Source: an uncultured Coriobacteriales bacterium
Lineage (GTDB): Bacteria > Actinomycetota > Coriobacteriia > Coriobacteriales > QAMH01
NCBI GenBank assembly: GCA_934646835.1
Contig: CAKUES010000008.1
Span: 1 to 64,000 of the forward strand
Length of the DNA stretch: 64,000 nucleotides
Direction of reading: 5' to 3'
Every line of letters starts with the position of its first letter. Position 1 is the stretch's first letter. Made by a program: the position numbers and the translations under genes. Shown piece after piece: positions 25,940 through 33,207 of this stretch. The notes under the pieces were generated by a model. That model made no database searches and had not been told where the DNA came from. It worked only from the letters and a program-made list of their open reading frames with translations.

Positions 25940-26112
25940 TTCCCTCTCTCCAAACGATGTGTCCTCCTCCAACGACGCATCACTCTCGACTTAGGGGCAG
26001 CAACCTCCAGCGGGAGCCGGACTCTCCTCTCTCCAATCCGGCTTCCGCGTTGCCTCGACTCTCTCTCATAAGCTGACAAGGGGCCCGCCAGTGGCCCCTT
26101 GTCAGTCTTTGT
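25920..26112 (+). ncRNA. Candidate metal-regulated small RNA with C/U-rich loops
   Basis: A promoter, about 190 nt without a credible ORF, and a 13-bp perfect terminator (26073-26085 with 26093-26105, then TCTTTGT). A 5' hairpin GAAGTTA/TAACTTC spans 25921-25942. The linker CTCTCTCCAA is at 25944-25953. Hairpin 2 (8 bp, 25956-25963 with 25974-25981) presents loop CTCCTCCAAC. Hairpin 3 (10 bp, 26012-26021 with 26037-26046) presents loop CTCTCCTCTCTCCAA. ACCTCC at about 26003 lies in a bulge. Such loops in known sRNAs (LhrC, RsaE, csRNAs) pair with Shine-Dalgarno sequences. The only + strand ORF, from 25957 (40 codons), lacks an RBS. Confidence 0.6.
26073..26110 (+). terminator. Terminator of the candidate sRNA
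   Basis: A 13-bp perfect stem starting CTGACAAGGGGCC with a 7-nt loop, followed by TCTTTGTCGTCATGTT. It lies 88 nt before the selD start, so the upstream transcript should not read through into selD. Confidence 0.8.
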
Positions 26113-26152
26113 CGTCATGTTGCCCGCGTTACCTGCGCCGTAAGTTCGGTAT

Positions 26153-26161
26153 TGGTATCAT
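26153..26161 (+). promoter_or_regulatory. Extended -10 of selD
   Basis: TGGTATCAT fits TGn-TATNAT, about 37 nt before the GTG start, leaving room for the AAGGAGG RBS. Confidence 0.4.
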
Positions 26162-26197
26162 CAGGTGCGAACAAAGACGCGAAACAAGGAGGCCGCT

Positions 26198-27256
26198 GTG
26201 TCAGATGCGGAGAAGGTTTTCCTCACCAAGCTCACCAGCAAAGGTGGTTGAGCTGCAAAGTGGGGTCCGGGCGATCTTAAGGACATACTTCCACCTGCAA
26301 CGGACATGGTGGACCCAAATCTCTTGCTGGGCTTCGAGACCAGCGACGACGCCGCTATCTACAAGGTGGGAGAGGACCTCGCCACGGTCATGACCGTGGA
26401 CTTCCTCACCCCGCTGTGCGACGACCCGTATGACTTTGGTCGTATCGCGGCGTCCAATGCGCTCAGCGACGTCTACGCGATGGGCGGCAAGCCGACGGTG
26501 GCGCTCAACGTGCTCGCGCTCGACTGCGCTTTGGGCACGGCGACGGCACGCGACATTTTGCACGGCGGTGCGGATGCGGTGACGGACGCCGGTGCCAGCA
26601 TCTGTGGCGGCCATACCATCGACGACCCTGAGCCTAAGTACGGCCTGTGCGTCTTTGGTCTGGTGAACCCTTCTCGTGTGATTCGCAACGTGGGCGCGCA
26701 TGCCGGCGACGTCCTCTACCTCACCAAGCCCATCGGCACCGGCCTGCTCTCCGCCGCCTTCAAGATCGGGGAGTGCACGGCCGAGGAGTTCCGCCCTGCT
26801 ATCGACAGCATGTCGGAGCTCAACCGCGCCGCAGGCGAGGCGATGCTCGAGGCCAACGTCCATGCGGCTACCGATGTCACCGGCTTTGCGCTTGCGGGCC
26901 ATCTGCACGAGATGGTCGAGGGCAGCGGCTTGGATGCCGTCTTGGACTTCGATGCGATCCCCCTGTTCGACAGGGCATGGGAGCTCAACCTCGAGTACTG
27001 CCGCCCGAGCCGCACCTTCACGATCATGGACTTCGCGGAGGACTTCATCGATGCGGGGTCTCTTGATGACGAGGAACTCGACAACCGCATGGGCATCCTG
27101 TGCGACCCGCAGACCAGCGGCGGCATGCTCGTGGCCTTGGCGCCGGAGGATGCGGAGACCTTCGAGCACGAGTTCGAGGCGCGCAGCGGTCGCGCTCCTT
27201 GGCGCATCGGCCGCTTTGAGCCCGGCAACGACAAGATCCGCTTCGCCGACGCGTAG
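26198..27256 (+). CDS. selD: Selenide, water dikinase SelD, itself a selenoprotein (in-frame UGA)
   Basis: 352 aa when the UGA at 26249-26251 is read as selenocysteine. It makes selenophosphate from selenide and ATP, the selenium donor for Sec-tRNA and selenouridine. The frame from GTG 26198 (AAGGAGG 6-12 nt upstream) gives KLTSKGG-U-AAKWGPGDL, the family's N-terminal glycine-rich loop with Sec at the catalytic Cys/Sec position (residue 18). It then continues into DPNLLLGFETSDDAAIY, ICGGHTIDDPEPKYG and CDPQTSGGML. Starting at the internal ATG 26306 would remove the active site. The stop codon abuts a family B element. Confidence 0.93.
26249..26290 (+). promoter_or_regulatory. Selenocysteine UGA and putative bacterial SECIS region of selD
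   Basis: The UGA is followed by GCTGCAAAGTGGGGTCCGGG, which can fold into a short hairpin with GGUC-type apical bases about 12-18 nt after the UGA, where SelB-bound bacterial SECIS loops lie. The codon's role is clear from the protein alignment. The exact stem is not determined here. Confidence 0.6.
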
Positions 27257-27370
27257 AGAAACGCCGATTAAAGCAAGTGTTCATTGCATACGATTGACAA
27301 AACCGCTGGTCACGTAGGGGAGGGACCCTGTCCCTCCCCATAAACCTCGCATTGATCAGCGCTTCCCTGG
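27254..27370. mobile_element. Family B MITE-like element, copy 2
   Basis: Inverse orientation to copy 1. The termini are GAGAAACGCCGATTAA on the left (from 27256) and ATTGATCAGCGCTTCCCTGG on the right (27351-27370). The hairpin of GGGAGGGAC type lies at about 27318-27340. It begins on the selD TAG stop. Confidence 0.8.
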
Positions 27371-27392
27371 GTTTTGGCGTTTTCGTTTTAGC

Positions 27393-27440
27393 AGCGAGTC
27401 GACACTTCGGTCTGACTAAAGTGTTGACTCGCTTTTGTTG
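27393..27440. terminator. Terminator between selD and focA
   Basis: A 15-bp stem with one G-U pair (27393-27407 with 27419-27433), then TTTTGTTG. TTTTCGTTTTA on the left would act on the other strand. Confidence 0.75.
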
Positions 27441-27503
27441 TGGCAGCCCCTCTCGATCTCCCTTACATGGCGTCCAAGCAAATACGCAAGCAGCGCTAAT
27501 CGT

Positions 27504-27515
27504 TTCAAATTTGAA
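27504..27515. promoter_or_regulatory. TTCAAATTTGAA palindrome upstream of focA
   Basis: A perfect 12-bp palindrome in the 250-bp gene-free leader of the formate channel gene, about 180 bp before its start. It may be an operator. No -35/-10 pair is convincing nearby. Confidence 0.3.
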
Positions 27516-27693
27516 TCGGTTGTGTTGTGTTCGGCAAAATGATCATCCCCTCGCCGCCCCTTGCATCTCACCTGCGGGAAGAAACGCATACGAAACAAGT
27601 GCGCAACTTCGCTTTGAATATCATCGTTACCGAAAACGTCGGGTTGCGTGCATTGGTGCGCGCAGCTCAATTCACAGGAGAAAGCGAGGGAGT

Positions 27694-28527
27694 ATGAGCG
27701 AGGAAATCACCAAGGCAGACGTTGCTGCCGCAAAGCCCGACCACCTGGCAGGACCGGCGATCGCCGCCAAGGCAGAGGTCGTCGGCATCGGTAAGACCAC
27801 GATGTCTGTGAGCCGCATGTGGTGGCTGGCGATTCTGGCCGGCCTGTTCATCGGAACGGGCGCGCTGTTCATGACCTACGTCAAGGCCGACCAGAGCCTG
27901 AGCTTTGCCGTGGCCAGCGTCTTTGGCGCAGCGATGTTCTCCATCGGCCTCATCTTGGTCGTCATCGCCGGCGCCGAGCTCTTTACCGGCAACTCCCTCA
28001 TGGTTATCGCAGCGCTCAACAAGAAGATCACTTGGGGCAAGCTCGCCAAGAACTGGGTGGTCGTCTACTTTGGCAACCTCGTAGGCTCGCTGCTGCTGGT
28101 GCTCGTCATCGTGGGTACGGGCGTCATGGCCATGAAGGCCGGCGACAACACCATCGGCAACCAGATGGTCGCCGTTGCAGCGGGCAAGGAGGCCCTCACC
28201 CCGCTTGCCATCTTCTGCCGCGCCATCATGTGCAACTTCCTCGTCTGCCTGGCCGTGTGGATGGGCTTTGCTGGCCGCACCGTTATCGACAAGATCGTGA
28301 CCTGCATGTTCCCGGTCACCGCCTTTGTTGCCATGGGCTTCGAGCACTGCGTTGCCAACATGTTCTTCCTGCCCATGGGCACCGTCGCTTCCATGATGGG
28401 CTACGGCAGCGTGGGCGTGCTGCCCATCGCCGGTTGCTTCTATAACATCGCGTTCGCAACGCTGGGCAACATTGTCGGTGGCGCGCTGTTCGTCGGCATC
28501 CTGTACTGGCTGGCTTACCGCAAGTAA
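27694..28527 (+). CDS. Formate/nitrite transporter family channel (FocA-like)
   Basis: 277 aa with six membrane spans, forming a pentameric FNT channel for formate, and in some members nitrite or hydrosulfide. Two family motifs are seen: GAELFTGNSLMVI near residue 95 and the second-half GFEHCVANMFFLPMG near 215 with the central channel His. The ATG at 27694 is preceded by GAGGG and agrees with the family N-terminus. An ORF running upstream to 27352 is not used. Formate handling fits the hyp and selD genes nearby, since many formate dehydrogenases contain Sec. Confidence 0.88.
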   Translation: MSEEITKADVAAAKPDHLAGPAIAAKAEVVGIGKTTMSVSRMWWLAILAGLFIGTGALFMTYVKADQSLSFAVASVFGAAMFSIGLILVVIAGAELFTGNSLMVIAALNKKITWGKLAKNWVVVYFGNLVGSLLLVLVIVGTGVMAMKAGDNTIGNQMVAVAAGKEALTPLAIFCRAIMCNFLVCLAVWMGFAGRTVIDKIVTCMFPVTAFVAMGFEHCVANMFFLPMGTVASMMGYGSVGVLPIAGCFYNIAFATLGNIVGGALFVGILYWLAYRK

Positions 28528-28554
28528 CGACATTTGCCGATTAACGCGCTGTTG

Positions 28555-28590
28555 GGGGCTGCAAGGGGAGACCTTGCGGCCCCTTTTTGC
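28555..28590 (+). terminator. Terminator after focA
   Basis: A 12-bp stem with one G-U pair (28555-28566 with 28572-28583) and TTTTT directly after. Confidence 0.85.
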
Positions 28591-28593
28591 TGA

Positions 28594-28704
28594 GCAGGTG
28601 ACACACATTGTGCCAGTGACAAAGTGTGTCACGCAGTGGACCGCGTTAACCAGAGAGGCTCAGACGTGACACACTTTGTCACTGGCACAATGTGTGTCAC
28701 CTGC
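28594..28704. repeat. 40-bp perfect inverted repeat, palindrome family C pair
   Basis: Arms 28594-28633 and 28665-28704 are exact complements with a 31-nt spacer. Each arm contains the imperfect palindrome TGACACACTTTGTCACTGGC, which ends ACAATGTGTGTCA. A single arm occurs at 59953-59985. The unit lies between the focA terminator and the def promoter. Confidence 0.85.
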
Positions 28705-28771
28705 ACCTTGGAGGCTGCGTCTTTCGCGCTATACTCTAGACCAAATGCGAGAAATCCCAGAGAGGCTGGAT

Positions 28772-29314
28772 ATGAACATCATTACCCTTCCTGACCCGCT
28801 GCTGCGCGAGGTCTGCGAGCCGGTCGAGATCGGCGACAAGTCCATCAAGAAGCTTGCCAAGGACATGGCCAAGCTCATGTACCAGACCGACGGCGTCGGT
28901 ATCGCCGCGCCGCAGGTCGGCCTGCTCAAGCGCTTCGTCGTCATCGACTGCGACTGGGTGGAGGAAGATGCCAAGGGCCGTCCCCTCAAGAAGAACGCGC
29001 TCGTCATGATCAACCCGCGCATCGTCGATCACTCCGAGGAAACCGTCGTCAACAGCGAGGGCTGTCTCTCCGTCCCTGGCATCTCCGGCGACGTCGAGCG
29101 CTGGGAGTGGGTCGAGGTCGAGTGCTACAACGAGAACTACAAGCTCGTCCGCTACAAGAGCGACGGTCTCTTTGGCCGCTGCATGCAGCACGAGATCGAC
29201 CATCTCGACGGCAAGACCTTTGTTGACCGCATGCCGCCGCTGGCCCGCATCCAGGCTCTCAAGGAGTACGACGAGGCCCGCGCCCGCGGTGCTCGCCCGG
29301 GAGAGGTCAGCTAA
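28772..29314 (+). CDS. def: Peptide deformylase
   Basis: 180 aa metalloenzyme that removes the formyl group from nascent N-termini. The three motifs are intact: GVGIAAPQ (41-48), EGCLS (96-100, with Cys98 as metal ligand) and QHEIDH (139-144, with His140, Glu141, His144). Start 28772 has GAGAGG 7 nt upstream. The ATG at 28745 is 9 nt after a TATACT (28730-28735) and would be a nearly leaderless alternative adding nine residues. fmt overlaps its stop codon. Confidence 0.95.
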   Translation: MNIITLPDPLLREVCEPVEIGDKSIKKLAKDMAKLMYQTDGVGIAAPQVGLLKRFVVIDCDWVEEDAKGRPLKKNALVMINPRIVDHSEETVVNSEGCLSVPGISGDVERWEWVEVECYNENYKLVRYKSDGLFGRCMQHEIDHLDGKTFVDRMPPLARIQALKEYDEARARGARPGEVS

Positions 29315-30234
29315 TGCGCATCGTCTTCATGGGCACGCCCGCCTACGCCGTCCCCACCCTCGAGGCGCTTATCGCCGCAGGCCATGACGTCGTTGCCGTT
29401 TACGCGCGCGCCGACGCTGCCTCTGGCCGCGGCAAGACCCTGCATCCCTGCGAGGTCAAGGTGGCGGCGCTCGAGCACGGCATCGAGGTGCTCACCCCGG
29501 CTACCTTCAAGGACGACGAGGCCGTCGCACAACTCGCGGCCTTCGAGCCCGATGCCATCGTCGTCGCAGCTTACGGCATGCTGCTCCCGCAGTCCGTCCT
29601 CGACATCCCGCGCCTGGGCACCTTCAATGTCCATGCGTCCCTGCTGCCGCGCTGGCGCGGTGCCGCCCCCATCCAGCGCGCGATCCTCGCTGGCGATGAG
29701 GAGGCAGGCGTCTGCTCGATGAAGGTTGAGCTCGCGCTTGACGCAGGCGACTACATCACCGCCGGCAGTGTCCCCGTCGAGGGCAAGACCACCGACGAGG
29801 TCACCGCCGAGCTTGCTCGCATCGGTGCCGCCGGCATGGTCGAGGCGCTCGCAGCCGAGGAAGCCGGTAATGCCGCATGGGTCGCGCAGGACGAGTCGCT
29901 TGTCACCTACGCCGCCAAGATCGACAAGGAGGAGACGCTGCTTTTGCCGGGGCTTTCCGCGGCAGACGCCATGCGCCGCATCCTCGCCTCCAACCACAGG
30001 GCTCCCGCCCGCTGCATCGTTTGCGGCAAGGAGGTCCAGGTCATCGCTGCGACGCCTGCTTCTGATGACGTCGAGGCCGGCGCCGTGCTGTTGCAGAAGA
30101 AGCGCATTGCGCTCGGCTTTGCCGATGGCGCCCTCGAGCTTGTCGAGGTCAAGCCGCAGGGCAAGAAGGAGATGCCCGTTCAGGGTTGGATCAACGGCCT
30201 GCGCAATGCGGAGCCTGTTTGGAGTGCGGTCTAG
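29314..30234 (+). CDS. fmt: Methionyl-tRNA formyltransferase
   Basis: 306 aa. It formylates Met-tRNAi using 10-formyl-THF. The N-terminal Rossmann domain begins MRIVFMGTPAYAVPTLEAL, the catalytic segment FNVHASLLPRWRGAAPIQRA holds the Asn-His pair, and the C-terminal OB-fold ends QGWINGLRN. The start overlaps the def stop by one base (TAATG). Formylase and deformylase genes are a common pair, and rsmB follows. The TAG stop is in the terminal repeat of a family B element. Confidence 0.95.
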   Translation: MRIVFMGTPAYAVPTLEALIAAGHDVVAVYARADAASGRGKTLHPCEVKVAALEHGIEVLTPATFKDDEAVAQLAAFEPDAIVVAAYGMLLPQSVLDIPRLGTFNVHASLLPRWRGAAPIQRAILAGDEEAGVCSMKVELALDAGDYITAGSVPVEGKTTDEVTAELARIGAAGMVEALAAEEAGNAAWVAQDESLVTYAAKIDKEETLLLPGLSAADAMRRILASNHRAPARCIVCGKEVQVIAATPASDDVEAGAVLLQKKRIALGFADGALELVEVKPQGKKEMPVQGWINGLRNAEPVWSAV

Positions 30235-30349
30235 GTAAGCGCCGATCAAAGCAGGTACCCACTGCATATGATTGGCAAAACCGCTGGTTACGTAGGGGAG
30301 GGAGCAAAGTCCCTCCCCGTAAGCCTCGCATTGATCGGCGTTTCCCTGG
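30231..30349. mobile_element. Family B MITE-like element, copy 3
   Basis: Termini CTAGGTAAGCGCCGATCAA (30231-30249) and TTGATCGGCGTTTCCCTGG (30331-30349) are imperfect complements. The interior hairpin has changed on both sides (GGGAGGGAGCAAAGTCCCTC). The left end contains the fmt stop. The remaining gene-free part up to 30483 holds only the palindrome GCAGGCGATTGCCTGC at about 30349. Confidence 0.8.
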
Positions 30350-30483
30350 CAGGCGATTGCCTGCATAGAGTCGCATTAGAGGTTTTGGGCAGGGGTCGGC
30401 AAGCCCCGTGCCCGCATTGAGTATCGCCCGTGCGCCGTCTTCTCTATGGCGGTGCTGCGAGTTTTGAGATGAGGAAGCACCGC

Positions 30484-31842
30484 ATGTCACAGAGCAAGAA
30501 CTCCGATAACCGCAACCGAAGACACGGCCGCCCTGCAAGTGGTGCCGGTAGGCGTGATCGCAGGCACGCCGCAAATCGCAACAGCAACGCTTCGCGTGCT
30601 GCTGCCAAGCCCGCCAGCAAGCTCACGCCGGCGCGTCAGGCTGCGGTGGAGATCGTCGCCCAGGTGCGCGAGCGCGACGCCTATGCGCGCGAGCTCATCG
30701 ACGCCCGCCGCGCGGGCTGGCCGCATTCTCAAGAGGACTTCGACTACATGCAGGTCCTCGTCTTTGGCGTCGTGATGTGCCGCGGCTCGCTTGACGACCT
30801 CATCAACCGCAACCTCAAGAGCCCCAAAGACATCAAGGACGACGTGCGCGACGCCCTGCGCATCAGCGCCTATGAGCTCGTCTACCTGCATAAGCCCGAC
30901 CACGTGGTCGTCGACCAGGGTGTCGAGATGGCGCGCTTCGTCGCTCGCAAGGCAGCGGGTCTTGCCAACGCCGTGCTGCGCAAGATGGCAGCCGACGCCA
31001 AGGACTTCCCTTGGGGCGACAAGGACACCGACCATGTGGCCTTTGCCCGCTACTACGGTGTGCAGCAGTGGTTCTGCGACACGCTGCTGATGCAGTACGG
31101 TATCCAGCAGACTGAGGACCTGCTCGCAGCCTTCCTCAAGTCCGCACCCACCTACACGGTGGACAATCCCTACTTGCCCGGCACCAAGTTCGCCGCCGAC
31201 CTCGCATCCCAGCAGGTTGCGAGCATGGTTCCCGTTGACGGTAGCATCCTCGAGATCGGCGCTGGCCGCGGCACGAAGACCATGCTCATGCAACGCAACG
31301 CCTATGCCTGGTATCGCGAGCCTGCCGTCATCCACGCGGTCGACGTGCACCAGTTCAAGGCTGACCTTTTGAGTGAGCGCATGGCCGAGCAGCACGTCCC
31401 CGGTGTGTTCACGCACGTGGGCGACGCCTGCGACCTCGACTCTATCGAGGATTTGCCGCGCGCCTTCGACGCCGTCTTCATCGACGCGCCTTGCAGCGGC
31501 ACGGGCACTCTGCGCCGTCATCCGGAGATCCGCTGGAACCTCAAGAAGCGCGACGTGAGCGCGCTTGCGGCCATCCAGCTCGACATGCTCAAATCCGCCG
31601 CGTCCTATGTGAAGCCCTCCGGTGTGATGGTTTATGCGACTTGCTCCATCCTGCGTCGCGAGAACGAGGAGGTTGTCGCCTCTTTCCTCAAGAGCGAGCA
31701 GGGAAGGGGGTTCTCCATCGTCGAGTGCACGCCGGCCTTCGAGGAGTTCGAGGACTTCATCACCGATGCGGGCTTCTTTGCGAGCCTGCCTGCCGTCGAC
31801 GGCCCCGACGGTCACTTCGCCGTCATCTTGCGCCGCGAGTAG
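30484..31842 (+). CDS. rsmB: 16S rRNA (cytosine-C5) methyltransferase RsmB-like
   Basis: 452 aa. An Arg/Asn-rich tail (1-45) precedes a NusB-like RNA-binding domain (about 50-180) and a C-terminal Rossmann methyltransferase domain. SAM loop LEIGAGRGTKT, first Cys in DAPCSGTGTLRRHPEIRW and catalytic Cys in YATCSILRREN mark an RNA m5C methylase, usually acting at C967 of 16S rRNA. Start 30484 has GAGGAAG at -13. The order def-fmt-rsmB is common. Confidence 0.9.
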   Translation: MSQSKNSDNRNRRHGRPASGAGRRDRRHAANRNSNASRAAAKPASKLTPARQAAVEIVAQVRERDAYARELIDARRAGWPHSQEDFDYMQVLVFGVVMCRGSLDDLINRNLKSPKDIKDDVRDALRISAYELVYLHKPDHVVVDQGVEMARFVARKAAGLANAVLRKMAADAKDFPWGDKDTDHVAFARYYGVQQWFCDTLLMQYGIQQTEDLLAAFLKSAPTYTVDNPYLPGTKFAADLASQQVASMVPVDGSILEIGAGRGTKTMLMQRNAYAWYREPAVIHAVDVHQFKADLLSERMAEQHVPGVFTHVGDACDLDSIEDLPRAFDAVFIDAPCSGTGTLRRHPEIRWNLKKRDVSALAAIQLDMLKSAASYVKPSGVMVYATCSILRRENEEVVASFLKSEQGRGFSIVECTPAFEEFEDFITDAGFFASLPAVDGPDGHFAVILRRE

Positions 31843-31863
31843 GGGAACTGCCTGGAAGAGGGC

Positions 31864-31894
31864 GTCCCAAAAGGGACCTGGTCTTTTGTGGGAC
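31864..31894. repeat. Palindrome family F, single copy
   Basis: GTCCCAAAAGGGACCTGGTC then TTTTGTGGGAC: an imperfect hairpin just after rsmB that may act as its terminator. It differs in two bases from the arms of the inverted pair at 34582-34675. Confidence 0.75.
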
Positions 31895-31942
31895 GCTTGC
31901 TCGACGGATTGGTCTGCATGTTGGTTACTGGTGCATATTGAC

Positions 31943-32060
31943 CTGGGGAAACACTGATTAATGCAAGGTTTATGGGGAGGGACAGGGTCCCTCCCCTACG
32001 TGACCAGCGGTTTTGCCAATCGTACGTAGCGGGCACTTGCTTTAATCAGCGTTTCCCCAG
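31943..32060. mobile_element. Family B MITE-like element, copy 4
   Basis: The cleanest copy: CTGGGGAAACACTGATTAA at the left end and TTTAATCAGCGTTTCCCCAG (32041-32060) at the right. The interior has a perfect G/C palindrome at about 31975-31997 and ACCAGCGGTTTTGCC. No ORF and no flanking gene. Confidence 0.85.
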
Positions 32061-32132
32061 GGGTCGAATTCATTCGACTCTGACCCTTGCCGCTTGCCGT
32101 TGGCCATGCGTCAGCATGAACGAGCCGCAAAG

Positions 32133-32165
32133 CTCACGTAGACGCCAGACGAAGTCGGCGCCGCA
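32133..32165. repeat. Palindromic repeat family A, copy 5
   Basis: CTCACGTAGACGCCAGACGA continuing AGTCGGCGCCGCA. One base differs in the left half of the palindrome. The right flank CAGCTTGCAGCGAG matches copy 1. Confidence 0.8.
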
Positions 32166-32230
32166 GCTTGCAGCGAGATGGCAGGCACTTGCGATGGCCT
32201 GTTGACCAACGAACCACATCGACCAACAAG

Positions 32231-32264
32231 AAAGCCCGCAACCGTTGCTGGTTGCGGGCTTTTA
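32231..32264. terminator. Terminator of the PGPGW-like gene
   Basis: A perfect 11-bp stem (32233-32243 with 32250-32260). On the - strand it is followed by TTTCTTG, on the + strand by TTTTA. Confidence 0.8.
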
Positions 32265-32285
32265 CGTCTTGCGGTTTGTCGGGCT

Positions 32286-32972
32286 CTACCTCATCAGATC
32301 GCTGGCCTTGTCGGCGAGCTTCTGGGTCGCGTTTGCGGCTGCCTGGGTGCCAGCTTGCGCCGCCTTGGCGACGTGCGGCTTGAGGCCTGCGGCAACACCG
32401 CGGCCAAACGAGGCGGCCGCTCCCACGGCAGGCCCGATGGTGCGGCTGGCAAACCCGGCGGCTTTTTGAGCTGCCTCGTCGCCGACGGCGGCGCGGGCTC
32501 CCTTGCCGACCACGTCGGCCGCGACCTCCGCTGCATCCTTGATGCCGTGCGCGGCGGCGCTGCCGGCGTCTTTGAGGTCCTCGGCGAGCTTTGCACCTGC
32601 AGGTGCGAGCTCGTCGGAGGCGAAGTCGCGCATGCGCTGCGCAAAGCGCTCGCCTGCCTCCTGACCTTCGATGAAGTCGTGGTCCTGGCGCGTCTCCTCG
32701 CTCAAGACCTCGTTGCCCGTCAGGTTGTGGTAGCCACGTCCGGCAAGCGCTAGGCCGCCGGCGATGGCGGCGACGCCGGGTCCGGGCAAGATGAGCATGG
32801 GGACGCCGAGTGTTGCGATCAGGCCGCCGGCGAGCATCTGCTTGGCACCGCGGGACTTGCGGCCAGCGAGGTCTTCTTGCTCCGCATCAGGGGCCTTGGA
32901 TGAGCCGTCGCTATCGATGACGGTGGCCTCGATGACGATGGGGTCTTGGTCGGCAGGACTGCTGTTTGACAT
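32286..32972 (-). CDS. PGPGW-like membrane protein with Ala-rich amphipathic tail
   Basis: 228 aa. After an acidic N-terminal region, residues 45-85 hold a membrane segment with LPGPGVAAIAGGLALAGRGY, resembling the putative transmembrane PGPGW family (PF09656). Residues 105-228 are a low-complexity Ala/Lys/Asp-rich stretch with repeated amphipathic helices (KDAA, KAAG, AKAAQAG), as in membrane-surface or stress-type proteins. The start at 32972 follows AAGGAG. An upstream ATG at 33032 is not supported. The gene stands alone on this strand and the function is unknown. Confidence 0.65.
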   Translation of the reverse strand: MSNSSPADQDPIVIEATVIDSDGSSKAPDAEQEDLAGRKSRGAKQMLAGGLIATLGVPMLILPGPGVAAIAGGLALAGRGYHNLTGNEVLSEETRQDHDFIEGQEAGERFAQRMRDFASDELAPAGAKLAEDLKDAGSAAAHGIKDAAEVAADVVGKGARAAVGDEAAQKAAGFASRTIGPAVGAAASFGRGVAAGLKPHVAKAAQAGTQAAANATQKLADKASDLMR

Positions 32973-33207
32973 GGCGTCTCCTTGTTGTCGCGTGATGCTG
33001 CCCATGATAGCGAGGCGCGCGTCGCATGCCACATTCTTGTCAACGCACCGTTGCCACCTTCTTCAAACCTCCATATTGCGGCGACTGCATTGCTCCGCCC
33101 CTCGAAACTTTCTGTAACAAAGCGGTTCGAGTTGTCCGGCTTTCGCGGAACACAATCGCAAATGTGGGAAAATAAACAGTATCTGACCTCAAGACTAAGG
33201 AGACTCC

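Noticed and set aside
25900..26118. 72-codon - strand ORF over the candidate sRNA
   Set aside because: Arg-rich shadow-like composition, no RBS, and the opposite strand has the promoter, boxes and terminator.
26306..27256. selD starting at ATG 26306
   Set aside because: It lacks an RBS and the catalytic N-terminal loop. Reading the UGA at 26249 as Sec restores both.
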